Assembly: GCA_029204225.1 (NCBI GenBank)
Contig: CM055099.1
Coordinates: 60,641,449 to 60,705,448, forward strand
Length of the DNA: 64,000 nucleotides
Origin: Diphasiastrum complanatum
Lineage: Eukaryota > Streptophyta > Lycopodiopsida > Lycopodiales > Lycopodiaceae
Direction: 5' to 3'
Shown: piece after piece, positions 11,608 to 22,600 of the stretch
How positions within the stretch are numbered: position 1 is the stretch's first letter
Layout of the letters: every line of letters starts with the position of its first letter
Translations under genes and position numbers: made by a program
Notes under the pieces: model-generated
Seen by the model: only the letters and a program-made list of their open reading frames with translations
Database searches by the model: none
Told to the model about the DNA's origin: nothing

Positions 11608-13821
11608 ATGGAGGACCATCTTGAAGAGTTACGAGCACTGACGGACGGAGAAGAGCTGACTCGAGAATACAGCTCTCGCATGCATCGAGATGGCACCAGG
11701 TCCAAGTCGAGAAAGAAAGAGCGTATGCACTCCACAGTGGCGCCCCTCCATGAAGAGATGGGTGGCCCTTCTGAACCTACACCAAGAGATGAACCCTTGC
11801 CAGAGGCACAACAGGACCTCTTTGAAGTGAAGATGCGGCAATACTTATCAAGCGCAATGACGGCTATGCTTAGCGAGGTGAAGAAGGATAGAGAAACCGA
11901 AAGGAAAGAATGGCAAACATCCTTGCGAGCCATGAATCTTACCCAAATTAACCTTGCTAGAGAAATGAGAGACGGGCTAACACAGCTCGAAGCCAGGTTT
12001 GAAGAGTTGGAAGCAACTAGGGAGAATGCAGTGGCGCCTCCTCCACAGATACCAAGAGAACCACGAGCGCGAACCACGGAGGGCCCAAGAAAGACTGCCA
12101 AAGTGAAAGCACCACCTACTTTCAAAGGAGAGCGTGATATTCGAGTTGTGGAAGATTGGTTGTTTCACATGGACCATTACTTCCGTCTAATGAACACTCC
12201 TGAGGAAGAAAGAACTGACTTGGCATTAGCATATTTTGAGGGCTACACTACAAATTGGTACCGGATGGCAGGAATGCATTTTCAAACATGGGACGCATTC
12301 AAAGCCGCGTTACGAGAGGAGTTCATACCGAAGGATTCACACATGAGATTGAGGACAGAATTATCGGGGCTCAAACAGAAAGGGTCATTGCGAGAGTACC
12401 TCAATAGATTCAGACAGAGTGTATGGGTTATTGAAGATATGTCCGAGGCGGACAAAACTCATTACCTATTGTCTGGAATGCAATCCTGGACCCGACGTGC
12501 GATAGACAGCTACATGCCCCATGATTTCAATTCAACTATTCGAGCGGCTGAAATGGTTTGTGATTATGAGAGCACATTGGCACCAGCTGCTCCCGCAACC
12601 TCAACAAGAGTATTTAGTGGATCCAGACCGAGTCCGAGCTTCTTTTCAAGAGGGGACTCAGCTCCAAATGGCAACCAAGCCTCGAGTAGCGTGAATAAAT
12701 TCCCAACAAAAACAGGGTTTGGCAACCAAGGCAACAATGGAGGGAACATGTTCCAGAGAAGAAACAATGTTGGATCTTCGACTAGTCACAGCAACAGCTC
12801 ACCAACAGTGGGCAGTTCCATGCGTTGCTTCAACTGTCATCAGCAAGGTCACTCTTGGAGATCATGCCCCAAACCATTGAATAAGCAAATCATGGCTGCC
12901 ATTGAAGGATTTGATAGGATGGAGAGAGAGGCATTTGATCAAGAAGATGGTGAACAAGATGATGAAGAGGACCCAGAAACGGATTTGACGGAGTCTGACC
13001 TGAATGCCTTGCAACAGATAGGGGCACTTGCGGCTTATCGTGAACATCTTATGGCGACTCCTGCGAGAGGATCCAAGTTATTGTACCTGAAAGGCTGTAT
13101 TCAAGGCAGGATCATTTACTTCATGGTAGACCTGGGGGCGTCTCATAACTACTTGTCAGAAAAACTGACAGGAGAATTGGACATCCAATGTGAAGAAAAT
13201 GTGACTCCTATTTGTGTGGAGACCGCGAAAGGTACAATGACCACTTGTAGATTGGCAACCAACTTACCAATCTCTCTGGGAGCCTGGAAGAATCGACTAA
13301 CGTTCACAATCTTGAAGATGGATGCCTTCGACGCTATTTTGGGATTAAGTTGGTTTAACGAACATGTGGTGGCCTTCTTGGCAAAAGGGGTTAACCTTGT
13401 GTTATTATATAATGGCAGGAGACCTTGTGTCGTCAGAGCTGTGCCAGGGGACCAACTAGAAAAGAACGACACAAATGAACCTGAGCCAACCATTCCTCCC
13501 AATCTCATTCACCTATTTAACGAAGGACAACCAACAGTGACAGACCAGCTGGCACGGGAACAAATGGAGCCAAAATTGCCTATAGTCTCTACACCAAAGG
13601 TGAATTCAAGTGCCGATGCAGAGCTCAAGGAGCTCACCTTGTGTGACCAAGCGAAAACTCATCTTCTTAATGAAAGACATCCAACAGTGACAAACCAGTT
13701 GACGCGAGGTCAAATGGAGCCAACATTGCCTGCAGTTTCTACGTCAAAGGTGAATCTAAGTGCCGATGCAGAGCTCAAGGAGCTCAACCTGGACGACCAA
13801 ACGAAATATCTAAAGTCCTAG
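11608..13821 (+). CDS. Gag-aspartic protease polyprotein of the gypsy-type element
   Basis: This 737-residue ORF is intact. A coiled, charged N-terminal part (to about residue 170) precedes a retrotransposon-gag domain at about 175-320 (VEDWLFHMDHYF, REEFIP, LREYLNRFRQ). A Ser/Asn/Gly-rich stretch follows, then a CCHC zinc knuckle CFNCHQQGHSWRSC at about 407-420. A retropepsin-like region has the active-site motif VDLGASHNYLS near residue 506 and ILGLSWF near 576. The usual DSG or DTG triad reads DLG, which may impair catalysis. The C-terminal 100 residues are two copies of a 50-residue repeat (150-bp period from 13510 and 13660). The protein should form the particle core and bind RNA; enzymes must come in trans. 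Start chosen at the first ATG of the open frame. Confidence 0.9.
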   Translation: MEDHLEELRALTDGEELTREYSSRMHRDGTRSKSRKKERMHSTVAPLHEEMGGPSEPTPRDEPLPEAQQDLFEVKMRQYLSSAMTAMLSEVKKDRETERKEWQTSLRAMNLTQINLAREMRDGLTQLEARFEELEATRENAVAPPPQIPREPRARTTEGPRKTAKVKAPPTFKGERDIRVVEDWLFHMDHYFRLMNTPEEERTDLALAYFEGYTTNWYRMAGMHFQTWDAFKAALREEFIPKDSHMRLRTELSGLKQKGSLREYLNRFRQSVWVIEDMSEADKTHYLLSGMQSWTRRAIDSYMPHDFNSTIRAAEMVCDYESTLAPAAPATSTRVFSGSRPSPSFFSRGDSAPNGNQASSSVNKFPTKTGFGNQGNNGGNMFQRRNNVGSSTSHSNSSPTVGSSMRCFNCHQQGHSWRSCPKPLNKQIMAAIEGFDRMEREAFDQEDGEQDDEEDPETDLTESDLNALQQIGALAAYREHLMATPARGSKLLYLKGCIQGRIIYFMVDLGASHNYLSEKLTGELDIQCEENVTPICVETAKGTMTTCRLATNLPISLGAWKNRLTFTILKMDAFDAILGLSWFNEHVVAFLAKGVNLVLLYNGRRPCVVRAVPGDQLEKNDTNEPEPTIPPNLIHLFNEGQPTVTDQLAREQMEPKLPIVSTPKVNSSADAELKELTLCDQAKTHLLNERHPTVTNQLTRGQMEPTLPAVSTSKVNLSADAELKELNLDDQTKYLKS

Positions 13822-14188
13822 GGGACTCATCCAGATGTGCGACCACAACGACATATCTGAGGCTTAAGGGAGCCGTGAGTACCTTTTTCTTTCATGCTAA
13901 TAAAGTAAGCCGCATTTCTCATTGAGGAGTGAGCTTCAGTTTGATGTCTAAGTGCAGCAGCTTCACACAGGTTTTACGTAAGTGAACTAGATCCACACTT
14001 TTCCTGTGCTGGGTGTAAAACACAATATCATTACTCTGCTTTACAGTTGGTTTTCTTTGGCCGGTGAATCAAGCCCGTGCCCTTGTATATGTGACTAAAG
14101 TCTGGCCGGTGAATTAAGCCCGTGCCATGAGTCTTAGGTTCTAGTTTGGCCCTGATGAGGACATCAGCTTTCTCAAACGAGGGGAGGA
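13822..14188 (+). other. Short 3' non-coding segment and polypurine tract of the element
   Basis: Between the gag-protease stop and the 3' LTR lie 367 bp without polymerase motifs. A GGCCGGTGAATYAAGCCCGTGCC block occurs twice (about 14059 and 14104). The segment ends in the purine run GAGGGGAGGA next to the LTR, the plus-strand priming site. Confidence 0.85.
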
Positions 14189-15108
14189 TGTTGTAAAGCT
14201 GACTTGGGTGCACCCAGCGTGCCCTGTAAGACTCAAAGGGGTGACACTCCCTAAGGTCCCAGAGCAAGTTAGAATGTCAAGGACTGAGCCTCCGACCTGT
14301 GGTGAGCCAGTCAAGTAGTCACAAAGTCATGAGCTAGCTCTGGAGCTCGAGTCATGGCCTAGTCAGGAAAGCAGGTTGATTCGGCCGCCGGGACGGCTCC
14401 CGGGACCCATGTCCGGGAGCCAGACTGATTCTGCCAGGCTTGCCAGGCTTAATCAGCAAAATAAAAACTAAGTCCTAAAAAGCGTGCTTTACCAGAAAGC
14501 ACTATGTTTCAAACCAGAGGGGGTGCGCCGAATCACAGCAGAACTATAGGGGGAGTCCGGCAGACAGAAACTTGGGCGGCTCAACCAGCGCCAGGAATCC
14601 AGTCGCCAGGTCTCAGCTCCCTCTACCAGCACGAGCCAGGCACAATGCCCAGCACGTGTTGGTGGCCCCGAGACCGGTCAGTCTATGTATGAATGTAACC
14701 TCTTCCAAATCTAATAAAGTTGATCCTTGGGGATGATTACCATTTCGGTTTCGCCTCCGGGACTGGTCCAAGTGGAAGGACCCTTACTACAACCTTTTTG
14801 CGTCGCTGGCGCCTAAGGGTCCCTGTCATCGACATGGGGCTTGCCGCTATGCCAATTGGTCAGTTTGGCGACCACTATGCCTTGGGTTTCATGTGTGGCT
14901 TGTCTTTGCCTTTGGTTACCTTTTGGGGACGGATTCTGAGTTGGCTTTCGGGTTGGTTGGGATTCCAGTTTTCTTAAGTCTGAATGGTTAAGCTTGTTAC
15001 GATTCTGAGTTGGCTTTTACGTAAGTGCGAGATGGATGAATGTTAGACTTAAGCGCGTGTTGGGGAAACCGCTCAAGTCCCAGCGCCCTTTGAGGCGCCG
15101 GCGCAACA
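14189..15108 (+). repeat. 3' LTR of the gypsy-type element
   Basis: The same length as the 5' LTR and with no difference seen by eye, including identical small reading frames. It ends CAACA and is followed by GGTAC. Confidence 0.95.
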
Positions 15109-15113
15109 GGTAC
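15109..15113. repeat. Right target-site duplication GGTAC
   Basis: Matches 9850-9854. Removing the element and one duplication restores GGCCGTACGGTACGGCC, an odd-length palindromic site. Confidence 0.93.
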
Positions 15114-15244
15114 GGCCGTACACGTGGACCAGTTTTTTTTTTTTTTTTTCAACTTTTTGTCATTTTTTTTCTAGCAAATTTTTTTACGTTTGTGGTGGAA
15201 TGTGGATGTGGACAGCCAATGACGGGCTACCACATAGCACATGC

Positions 15245-15360
15245 ACATTCCACCGGAGAGAGGAGAGAGAACGTGCATTTCACCGAAGAGAGAAGAAAGA
15301 AAGTGAATTCCATCGAAAAGAGGAGAAAGAATGATAGATTCCTTGGAGAGAGAAAATTGG
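15245..15360 (+). repeat. 30-bp minisatellite, about four units
   Basis: Degenerate units of 30 bp (each close to ACCGAAGAGAGAAGAAAGA plus a TGCATTTC-like part) follow one another from about 15245. In one frame they read as ten-residue units such as GERRENVHFT. The frame begins inside the LTR, so I do not treat it as a gene. Confidence 0.65.
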
Positions 15361-15868
15361 ATGGACATTATGCTCATGGAATTGGTCCCAAAATAACAAG
15401 GACACATGAGCACAAGGCATTACGTATGGTGGAAGGCACTCTTGAGAGTCTTTTGTGCCTTGCATAAAGACCAAATACCAAGGGAAAGTTTAGTATGGTG
15501 GAAGCCCGTCCAAGAGCCTTATGTGCATGGAGGGACCTTGCAAAAGACCTCGGGACTTTCACGACGTAATGCCAGGTGAGAAGGTGGAAAGAGAATACAC
15601 ATTTTGGAGAAAGAATGCACATTTTGGAGATACACTGACAGATGTCGGGGGAGAGAGAAAGGTGGCCTCCAAAATACACACAAAACCTTAGCACTTGGCA
15701 TTACTTATACGAATTCATCTGCATCTAAAAGGAAAAGTTATTTGGGCGGTTTGCCCTCCCAAACCGTTTTGCCGAAAAAGGGTGGAGTAGCCCGAGGTGC
15801 AAAACGGTCAAGGAGGACCTTCCTGGGTGGAAAAACATTTTTTAAATCCTTTTATTAGTCATAATTTT

Positions 15869-15957
15869 ACATGTACCTTCCGAACGAAAATTGCACTTAA
15901 GAAAAGGTAACAGAAATTTATATGCACTTTCGCGCATATGAAAGGTGCATGTAAATT
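15869..15957. repeat. GCACCTTC-type hairpin repeat, copy 1
   Basis: ACATGTACCTTCC at 15869 and ATGCACTTTC...GAAAGGTGCATGTAAA at 15921-15955 form two related inverted motifs. The same short palindromic family recurs near 17650, 17700 and 31350, each near T-runs and a GC-rich segment. Confidence 0.5.
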
Positions 15958-17640
15958 TTTTTGAGCATAAAAGGGAGTCGCATGGATTCTGCTCAGGCAG
16001 ACGTCTCCCTTTTCTTCGTAGAAAAAAACTGATTTTAGGATCTAAAATTTACTTGCCCATAAAGACCTTTAAAGGTTATATGAATTTTGATTGATTCCAT
16101 AGATGGTTTCATCACCTAAAATCAATTTTTAATGTTTTTTGAAGGAAACTTAGTGGCCTTCTCAAGCGGAATTGAATGTGTGCAACATTTTTTAATATTA
16201 TTTAATCACACTGAACTTTCGACAAAATTTGCCCTTACTTTCACTTTTCTTTGTAATTTTCTATTTTCAAAAGAAAAAAGAAAATTTTATCTTGGGAAAG
16301 ATTAGCCTCCTTGGCCCTTTCTTTTCACATTAATGCCCTTGGCCAAAGGACCTCGAGGTGAAAGGGCCTCGAAGGGTGACCTCCCTCCTTGCCTTCATAA
16401 TTTTTTTGTCTTGGCCTTTATACAAGGAATGATGTTTTTAATGAGTGTTACATGTGGCCAGAATTATTTTAAGAGTGACATGAGGCACATGTCAACTTTT
16501 GAAATAATCCTTACCACATGTAAAGGTCTCATAGAGTCCATTTCCGAATACATTATGGTCTCGAGTGGCTTTCTTGCGTTAAATGAGGATGATTACATGG
16601 CAAGAATTGCCCAAAGTTCACATGAGCTGCCCAACAAGTGCCTTCAAGCCACTTCACACTTGAAATTGCTTGCATAAGGTGCTTTTAAGCTGGTTTACAA
16701 CCAGAATGGTTGTTTAAATAATCACTCTAAATCGTATGGCGATGGACCGCCAAGCAAGGGCCCATTCTACTTGCCCTTAAATCTCAACTCGCCTTACCAC
16801 CAGTGCTCACCAAAATTCATGGGCAAGATCCTCACTAAAGAGAATGGATTTTGCCTAACACATTTCATAGTACATAAAACTCTCAAATCTAAAAAAAGAT
16901 TTACGGGTGAAATTAGTGCCCAAAAATTAGTTTATGTGTTTTGTAAATTCAAAATTTATGGCTCTTGTTTTTGCACATTTTGTTAATAAAAATATGCAAA
17001 TGTTAAAAGTAAGGGTGACTCAAAATTAACTTTAGAATGGTGAGCTTGTCATTATTCATTGATTAAAATAACCCAAAAGGACATGCAAGGCTTTACTATT
17101 GCACTAAGATGGCCCAATGTTTCATAGGAGGTGGGCAACGAAGGACATATCTTTGGGCATGGGAGAAGCGCATGGCATCTCAGCTTTCTCCATGGCAGCT
17201 CGATGGCCATTGTATTTTCTCTCTTTTTGAAGCTTTGTTGTGTTGGATTGTGACGAAGAGTTATAGAATGTCCTCGTGATGAAGAGAAGAGGATTTGGCA
17301 AATGTGACTGGGCCATCTCACTTTTTGGGGTTTTAGAACCCTAAAACTTATGGTGAATTTTTTTTTCTAACATGTTATAAAGAGAGATCTCTAGAACATT
17401 GAGATAGGATGTTAGAGTGAGAGATTCACAAATTGTGACACATTCATCTTAAAAGAGTTAGGTAACACAAAATATCGTAATTTAAAGTACGATTAATTTA
17501 AGATTGAGGCATGGGGATAAATCAATAGAGGTATGGTGAAATGTCTATATATTTTTAATCATCTTGACATATCGGGGGGCCTCCGAGGGCGTTCCACCCA
17601 CGAGACACAATTTTTTTCACTTTTTTTTAGCTTTAATTTT
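15958..17640. other. Unannotated AT-rich DNA
   Basis: No gene recognised. The frame at 16333-16677 has no family resemblance and no supporting signals. Confidence 0.4.
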
Positions 17641-17650
17641 TTTTTAACAC

Positions 17651-17735
17651 GCACCTTCTGGCGGAAGGTGCATGTAATAAAACGATAAATTTTTTTATGT
17701 GCACGTTTCGGCAACCAGAAGATGCATGTAAACTC
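17651..17735. repeat. GCACCTTC-type hairpin repeat, copies 2 and 3
   Basis: A perfect stem GCACCTTC/GAAGGTGC at 17651-17658 and 17664-17671 is followed by CATGTAA. A weaker copy (GTGCACGTTTC ... GAAGATGCATGTAAA) ends near 17732. Both repeat the motif found at 15869 and 31350. Confidence 0.55.
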
Positions 17736-17968
17736 ATTTCTACAGATTATGTTGTGGTAGCCATCACCATTTCTTCATTAAAAAGTTAAAAATGAGATTA
17801 CAATTGATTTTAGTATATATAGATTCATTTCGCATTCTAGTTTCAACTTTGTATAAAAATATGCAATAAAGCACACAAAGCTAAAAAGAAAAAATAGTTG
17901 AGGTCTGGGAATCCTATTGATCATGGGTCAAAAACCAGTATTAATAATTTGTCCTGAATTGCAAAAAG

Positions 17969-18130
17969 TATATGCAACGAGTTTATGAGGAATTGAGATC
18001 AACAATGCATAGATCATGAATTATCTTCAAATGTGCTTAGCATGCAAGGTAATTAAGTTATATGCAATGCGTTTAAGAGAAACAGTGCAAAGATCATGAA
18101 TTATAATCCAATGTGCTTAGCATGCAAGCT
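17969..18130. repeat. Imperfect tandem duplication, about 80-90 bp unit
   Basis: TATATGCAACGAGTTT ... AGATCATGAATTAT ... GTGCTTAGCATGCAAG is repeated once with small changes (second copy from about 18059). No coding potential is seen. Confidence 0.65.
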
Positions 18131-19219
18131 AGTCTCAAACAACCCACAACCCATGATACAGTGAAATGACATTCCAACAAATTGCCACTAAAAATTTACC
18201 CTTTTTTGGTGACCTGACTAAGTCTCTACACTGCCCAGCAGCCTCACTGGTCTGTGGCAGAGATGCTCAGAGGCTACACAATAGTATATGTGACAGGCCC
18301 CGGCAACACACGAGTAATTGAGTTTAGCCTTCGGCATTTTATCTGTTGTTAGTACTAAAAACTGAGAAACTACAGAGTTAGAGTTATAGTAGCTACTAGC
18401 GTGGACAGATCCAAAGCCACACAGCACAAAAGTAGCTGGGGATGAACTCTCAGATTTGCTGAAGCCAATGTTCGATCCAAGCTGCCGACGATCAGCAAGC
18501 CATGGCGCCGCGTAGCTATAACTTATAGACTTGTAGTAGTATGTATAATGCGTGATTAGTGCAGGATCTTGCAGGCATTGTTGTACGGAGATAGAAATGG
18601 CACTGTAGTTGATCTTCTGAAGAACGAAAATGGTTTGAAAGTACTACTAAATATGCTTTGTGATATGAAAAGGAAGAAGCCTAGAAGGGTAGAAGCTATG
18701 CAATTGAGGAAGATGCGAGACGGGGTTAAAGCTTAAAGCCTGTTTGATGGCTTGCGTAAGAACCTCGATTTTGCTCGCTAGTGCGTACGGGTAGACAGAC
18801 GTCTATGCCGGCGAGGACGAAAATTTTCGTGAGAAAGGATAGTACCGAAGAACTCAGATGGGTCCACTTCCGATCCTGATGCAAGTTACAAAGTTACAGC
18901 GTACGTCGCTGCACTTTCGAAAGATGTATCAAGTTTCAAAATGCTGGAGGAGTATTCAAGTTAATCCCTCTGGCTGGTGATTGTAGCTTTGCAAGACGAC
19001 GGGCGATAAACGGCATGGAAGTTTATGCACAGATCTGATCTTTCCACGAAGATTCAGATGCTTTGATGAAAAGGAAGTGATATGTTCATTTACATCATAG
19101 GCGAAGGTAGCTAGATACTTGAGTTGAAAATTGGTTTTGAACAACGACTCGTGTGAATTTGTATGCATTACTTCATATTTCACGTGGATTAGCTTGAAGC
19201 TCTGCAAACCTTGAAGAAA
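18131..19219 (+). promoter_or_regulatory. Upstream region of the TBL gene
   Basis: About 1.1 kb without a recognisable gene precedes the TBL start codon. It is less repeat-rich than its surroundings. I cannot place a transcription start or a convincing TATA box. Confidence 0.3.
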
Positions 19220-19451
19220 ATGAAATCACCTACAGCTTCAGAGATGTCGGGTACGATTGCGCCACTGCCACAGAAAAACTCCTCATGCGTATACATTCCA
19301 CTGTTGATGATTACACTGCTGATTGTTCAGCTATATTTCTCGAGCGATCCGCCGTTTCGCCTCTCGCAGCAAGCTGTCGATCCTTCCAACGTTGATGGAC
19401 TGCATCCGGCATCATTATCTCCTGAGGCTTACAGAAAATTTCCTGAGTCTG
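19220..19451 (+). CDS. TBL exon 1 (cytosolic tail, signal anchor, stem)
   Basis: Starts at ATG 19220 (MKSPTAS); an in-frame upstream TTG is not used. It ends GAGTCTG with donor GTGAGC at 19452, leaving phase 1. The membrane segment is [17 protein letters not shown]. Confidence 0.85.
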
Positions 19452-19554
19452 GTGAGCTCACAACAGGTTCTGCTGCTTAGAACTGTTCTCTTGTGTACCA
19501 TCTTTCGACCTCCTTGTTTGCCAGCCTTTGAGAAGTGTTTTGGTTGAAACTATG

Positions 19555-19632
<78 letters not shown>

Positions 19633-22600
19633 GCGTTTATAAGCTGCATCACGTCCACCTCTGCTGTTTTTTTTCTGAACGAAAAGCTCTGCAACATTTT
19701 CAAACGAGTATAGCTATGGATCAGCTACACATACAATGTTTCACAGGCATACAGAAACGACACTTGAGTCGTAACTCTGTTTCGATTGCTTATGAGCCTT
19801 AATAAACTTCATAGACATGCCGGATGAGACAGTCTTGGCTTGTGATTCACAGCCTTGTTTCACCCTTTTGAAGGCAAATTGTTCTATGCTCTCAAATCTG
19901 ATGTGGGCATTCCAGGTCTTTACCAGAGATTTCACTAATCCCGTGAAACGTACTTTGACCTTTTGAGCAGTCTTGCCTTTGCAAAAAGGGGAAATTAAAA
20001 TAAAGCCGACTCCATCGAAATGTACCACAGTGACACTGATGGATACCTCCAAAATAAAATCACCCCACCAGCCCCCAAAACCCTTGCCCAGGATCGCAGT
20101 CATATGACTGCACATTCTCAGTCATTTTCATAAAACTTGTCTCTTTTATTCTTTTATATCAAACTTACAAATTGACAACAATAATTTACCAACTCAAAAC
20201 GTGTGCCTCTGATTTGGAAACAAGAGTCTGTTGTCACTTCTAATGGCTTTTAATGGCTAAATGTAGTTTGGATGATATTCATTTTAAAATTTTGATAACA
20301 TTTTGGAGCTGAGAAACCTTTTGACGAGTGTTTACACAGAATGGAACGTTATGAACCCTGCTATGTTTCAATACATTTATCTTCCCACATGTGGTGAGTT
20401 GGTGTATAGGGCTTGAGTTGGGCTCGCCCACCCAAGTTCTATTCTCTAAGATCTCATGGCTTGATAATACCAAAGGGCATATTTTAATACATTTATGCTG
20501 TTTGCCAGCAAACGTTACTACGTTTGAAAAACTCTCTGAAGAATTCACAGTTTAAAAGGGTTTTGACAAAAAAACTAAAATTTTGATTCTGGGACTTGTT
20601 GCATTGCAAATTATTTTGAAACCTCAGATATTTTTTTCTGGCTCCCTTGTGGTGGATTTAAAAAATCTCTTACCTTCACGCGTCCATCCAAATCAATTTG
20701 AGCAGTCTGTCTGTACTAGCTGAGGGGACTGGTGAAAAGTTTCTTCACATAATTCAATGCAATTTTTACCCTTCGTTTTGTATGATCATTGTGAGAATAA
20801 CATGTGTAGCTGACAATAAAATGTTTCCACTTTTGACCTCGAAAATTACAGTGGTGCCTTTTAGATGTTGCAAACTACTTCCAAGCAAGGGCCCAGGGGG
20901 TAAAATTGCACAACATGTTGAGGAATGATCACGCTGACTCAGTTATGAGGACTTGTACCGTGAGGTGTGCTTTGTATTGTAGACTGATGTGGGCACTTTG
21001 TATCTCTATTTGTAAGGTGACAATATGGCAAAGTTGGCTTGATTTAGAGAACAATATAGACCTGCCTGCCAAAGAGCATTGCACTGAAAGCACTTGATGT
21101 CCAATACATTTGACAATGGATAACGTTAATATGGATCAATGAGGTATGCCATAATGAGGATGTGCCAGCTAGACGAGTCCTCTGATCCTATATGAGGGAT
21201 AAATTCTTTGTATCTTGGCTTCCCAATTTCTCATTTGCAAGGATTTTGTGGATCCTCTTATCTTCTCCTTTGTGTATGTTTTTGCTCCCTTTCCATGCTT
21301 TTCACCGTAAATGTTCTTGAAGCTCTGCCCTAACTCACAATACTTGTGATATGAACCTTGCTTGATAGGTGGAGGAGAAGCTTATGAGCAGTGTTAGCTA
21401 AGGTTGTGTGGTTGAGCTTTTGGAGTTTATAGTATCTTTTGCTTTTTGGCTGGAGTATGAAGAAGAGCAAAAAGAAGTAACAGAAGAAAAAGGAAAGAGA
21501 TGAAGAAGAAATAACTAGGAAAAGATAACTCTCTTTTCATTTTTGTAGTGGATAAGCATTTTGTAGCTTGATTTCTAATGCATAAACTCCTCATAATAGC
21601 TCCATATTGGATCCGTACATGCTAGAGATATAAGTAGAGGTTGTCCTCCATTGATGCAGTGGAGACAGTAAAAAGAGCAAGAACATTATCCTGATGCAAT
21701 GGAGGCAGTAAAAAGTGCAAGAACATTTACCTGAGAACTTAATGCTTTGATCAATTCATTATAGAGGCATTGATCCCTGTGGCAAAATATTGCAAAACCT
21801 AAACCTTTAGCTACTTATTGAGTCTGACAATTTTTGAAAGTTCCTAGACAGAAAATTGGTGGGTAGTGTCATCAGTGCTCCCAGTGAAATAAAGTAATTC
21901 TGTTAGTTTCAACCTGATGATGGTTATTTCGTGTTTAATCTCTTTTGAGATACCAAAGAATGAACATGCTTCTTACTAAAGGTACGTGTGCCACTCACTG
22001 AAAACTGGAAAAATTACATGACAAAATATTGGAGACATTGCAATGCCAAAGACACTTCTTGTAAATTTGGACTTCGACAATCCACAAAGTTTCCTTGTAC
22101 GTCTATCATACTATTTTGAGTATTACTATGCTTCCTGCCATAAATTGACCAAGTTCTTTGATTTGTTATCCTTCATGAAAAACAACAAATCATTGGTGCA
22201 TATTACATAAACTGCACATAAATTAGGGAATCTGAATACGAAGATTGGCCTGAACAGTTTTGCATAGTTCTGCCATAGAAGCATATAATAGAGAAAGGTC
22301 ACCTTCACCATTGTAAACATACTGTCCTCACCTTCAAATTTTTATGCATTGAGAGTGACTATTTTCACCCTGATTCTTTGCTGGCAATACATGCATAACA
22401 TTTAAAGTCCACTGACAATACGTGCATGACATCTAAAAGTCCAATTTTTTCAGGAACGTGTAATATTTCCAAAGGCGAATGGGTAATTGATCTGAAGGGT
22501 CCTCTTTACACAAATGCATCTTGTGCATTTATCCAGGAACATCAAAACTGTCTTAAAAATGGAAGGCCTGATCTTGGCTACATGAATTGGAGATGGAAAC

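Larger units (their letters stand above)
9855..15108 (+). mobile_element. Young non-autonomous Ty3/gypsy-type LTR retrotransposon (Gag-protease only)
   Basis: A complete element of 5254 bp: LTR 9855-10774, primer-binding site at 10777, leader to 11607, one long ORF 11608-13821, polypurine tract just before 14189, LTR 14189-15108. Both LTRs are 920 bp and I saw no difference between them. Both sides carry the GGTAC duplication, so insertion is recent. There is no reverse transcriptase, RNase H or integrase coding sequence; only about 370 bp separate the ORF from the 3' LTR. It must therefore borrow enzymes from a relative, as TR-GAG or BARE-2 type elements do. Lineage is assigned from the retrotransposon-gag domain and CCHC/protease order. 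The missing polymerase prevents confirmation. Confidence 0.92.

Noticed and set aside
15036-15467. 143-codon frame across the 3' LTR boundary
   Set aside because: It starts inside the LTR and continues into a poly-T run and minisatellite; it cannot be an ancestral gene.
16333-16677. 114-codon plus frame
   Set aside because: No conserved motif or gene signals; in repeat-rich intergenic DNA.
19741-20115. 124-codon minus-strand frame in TBL intron 1
   Set aside because: No recognisable family, no supporting signals, and it lies antisense inside an intron.
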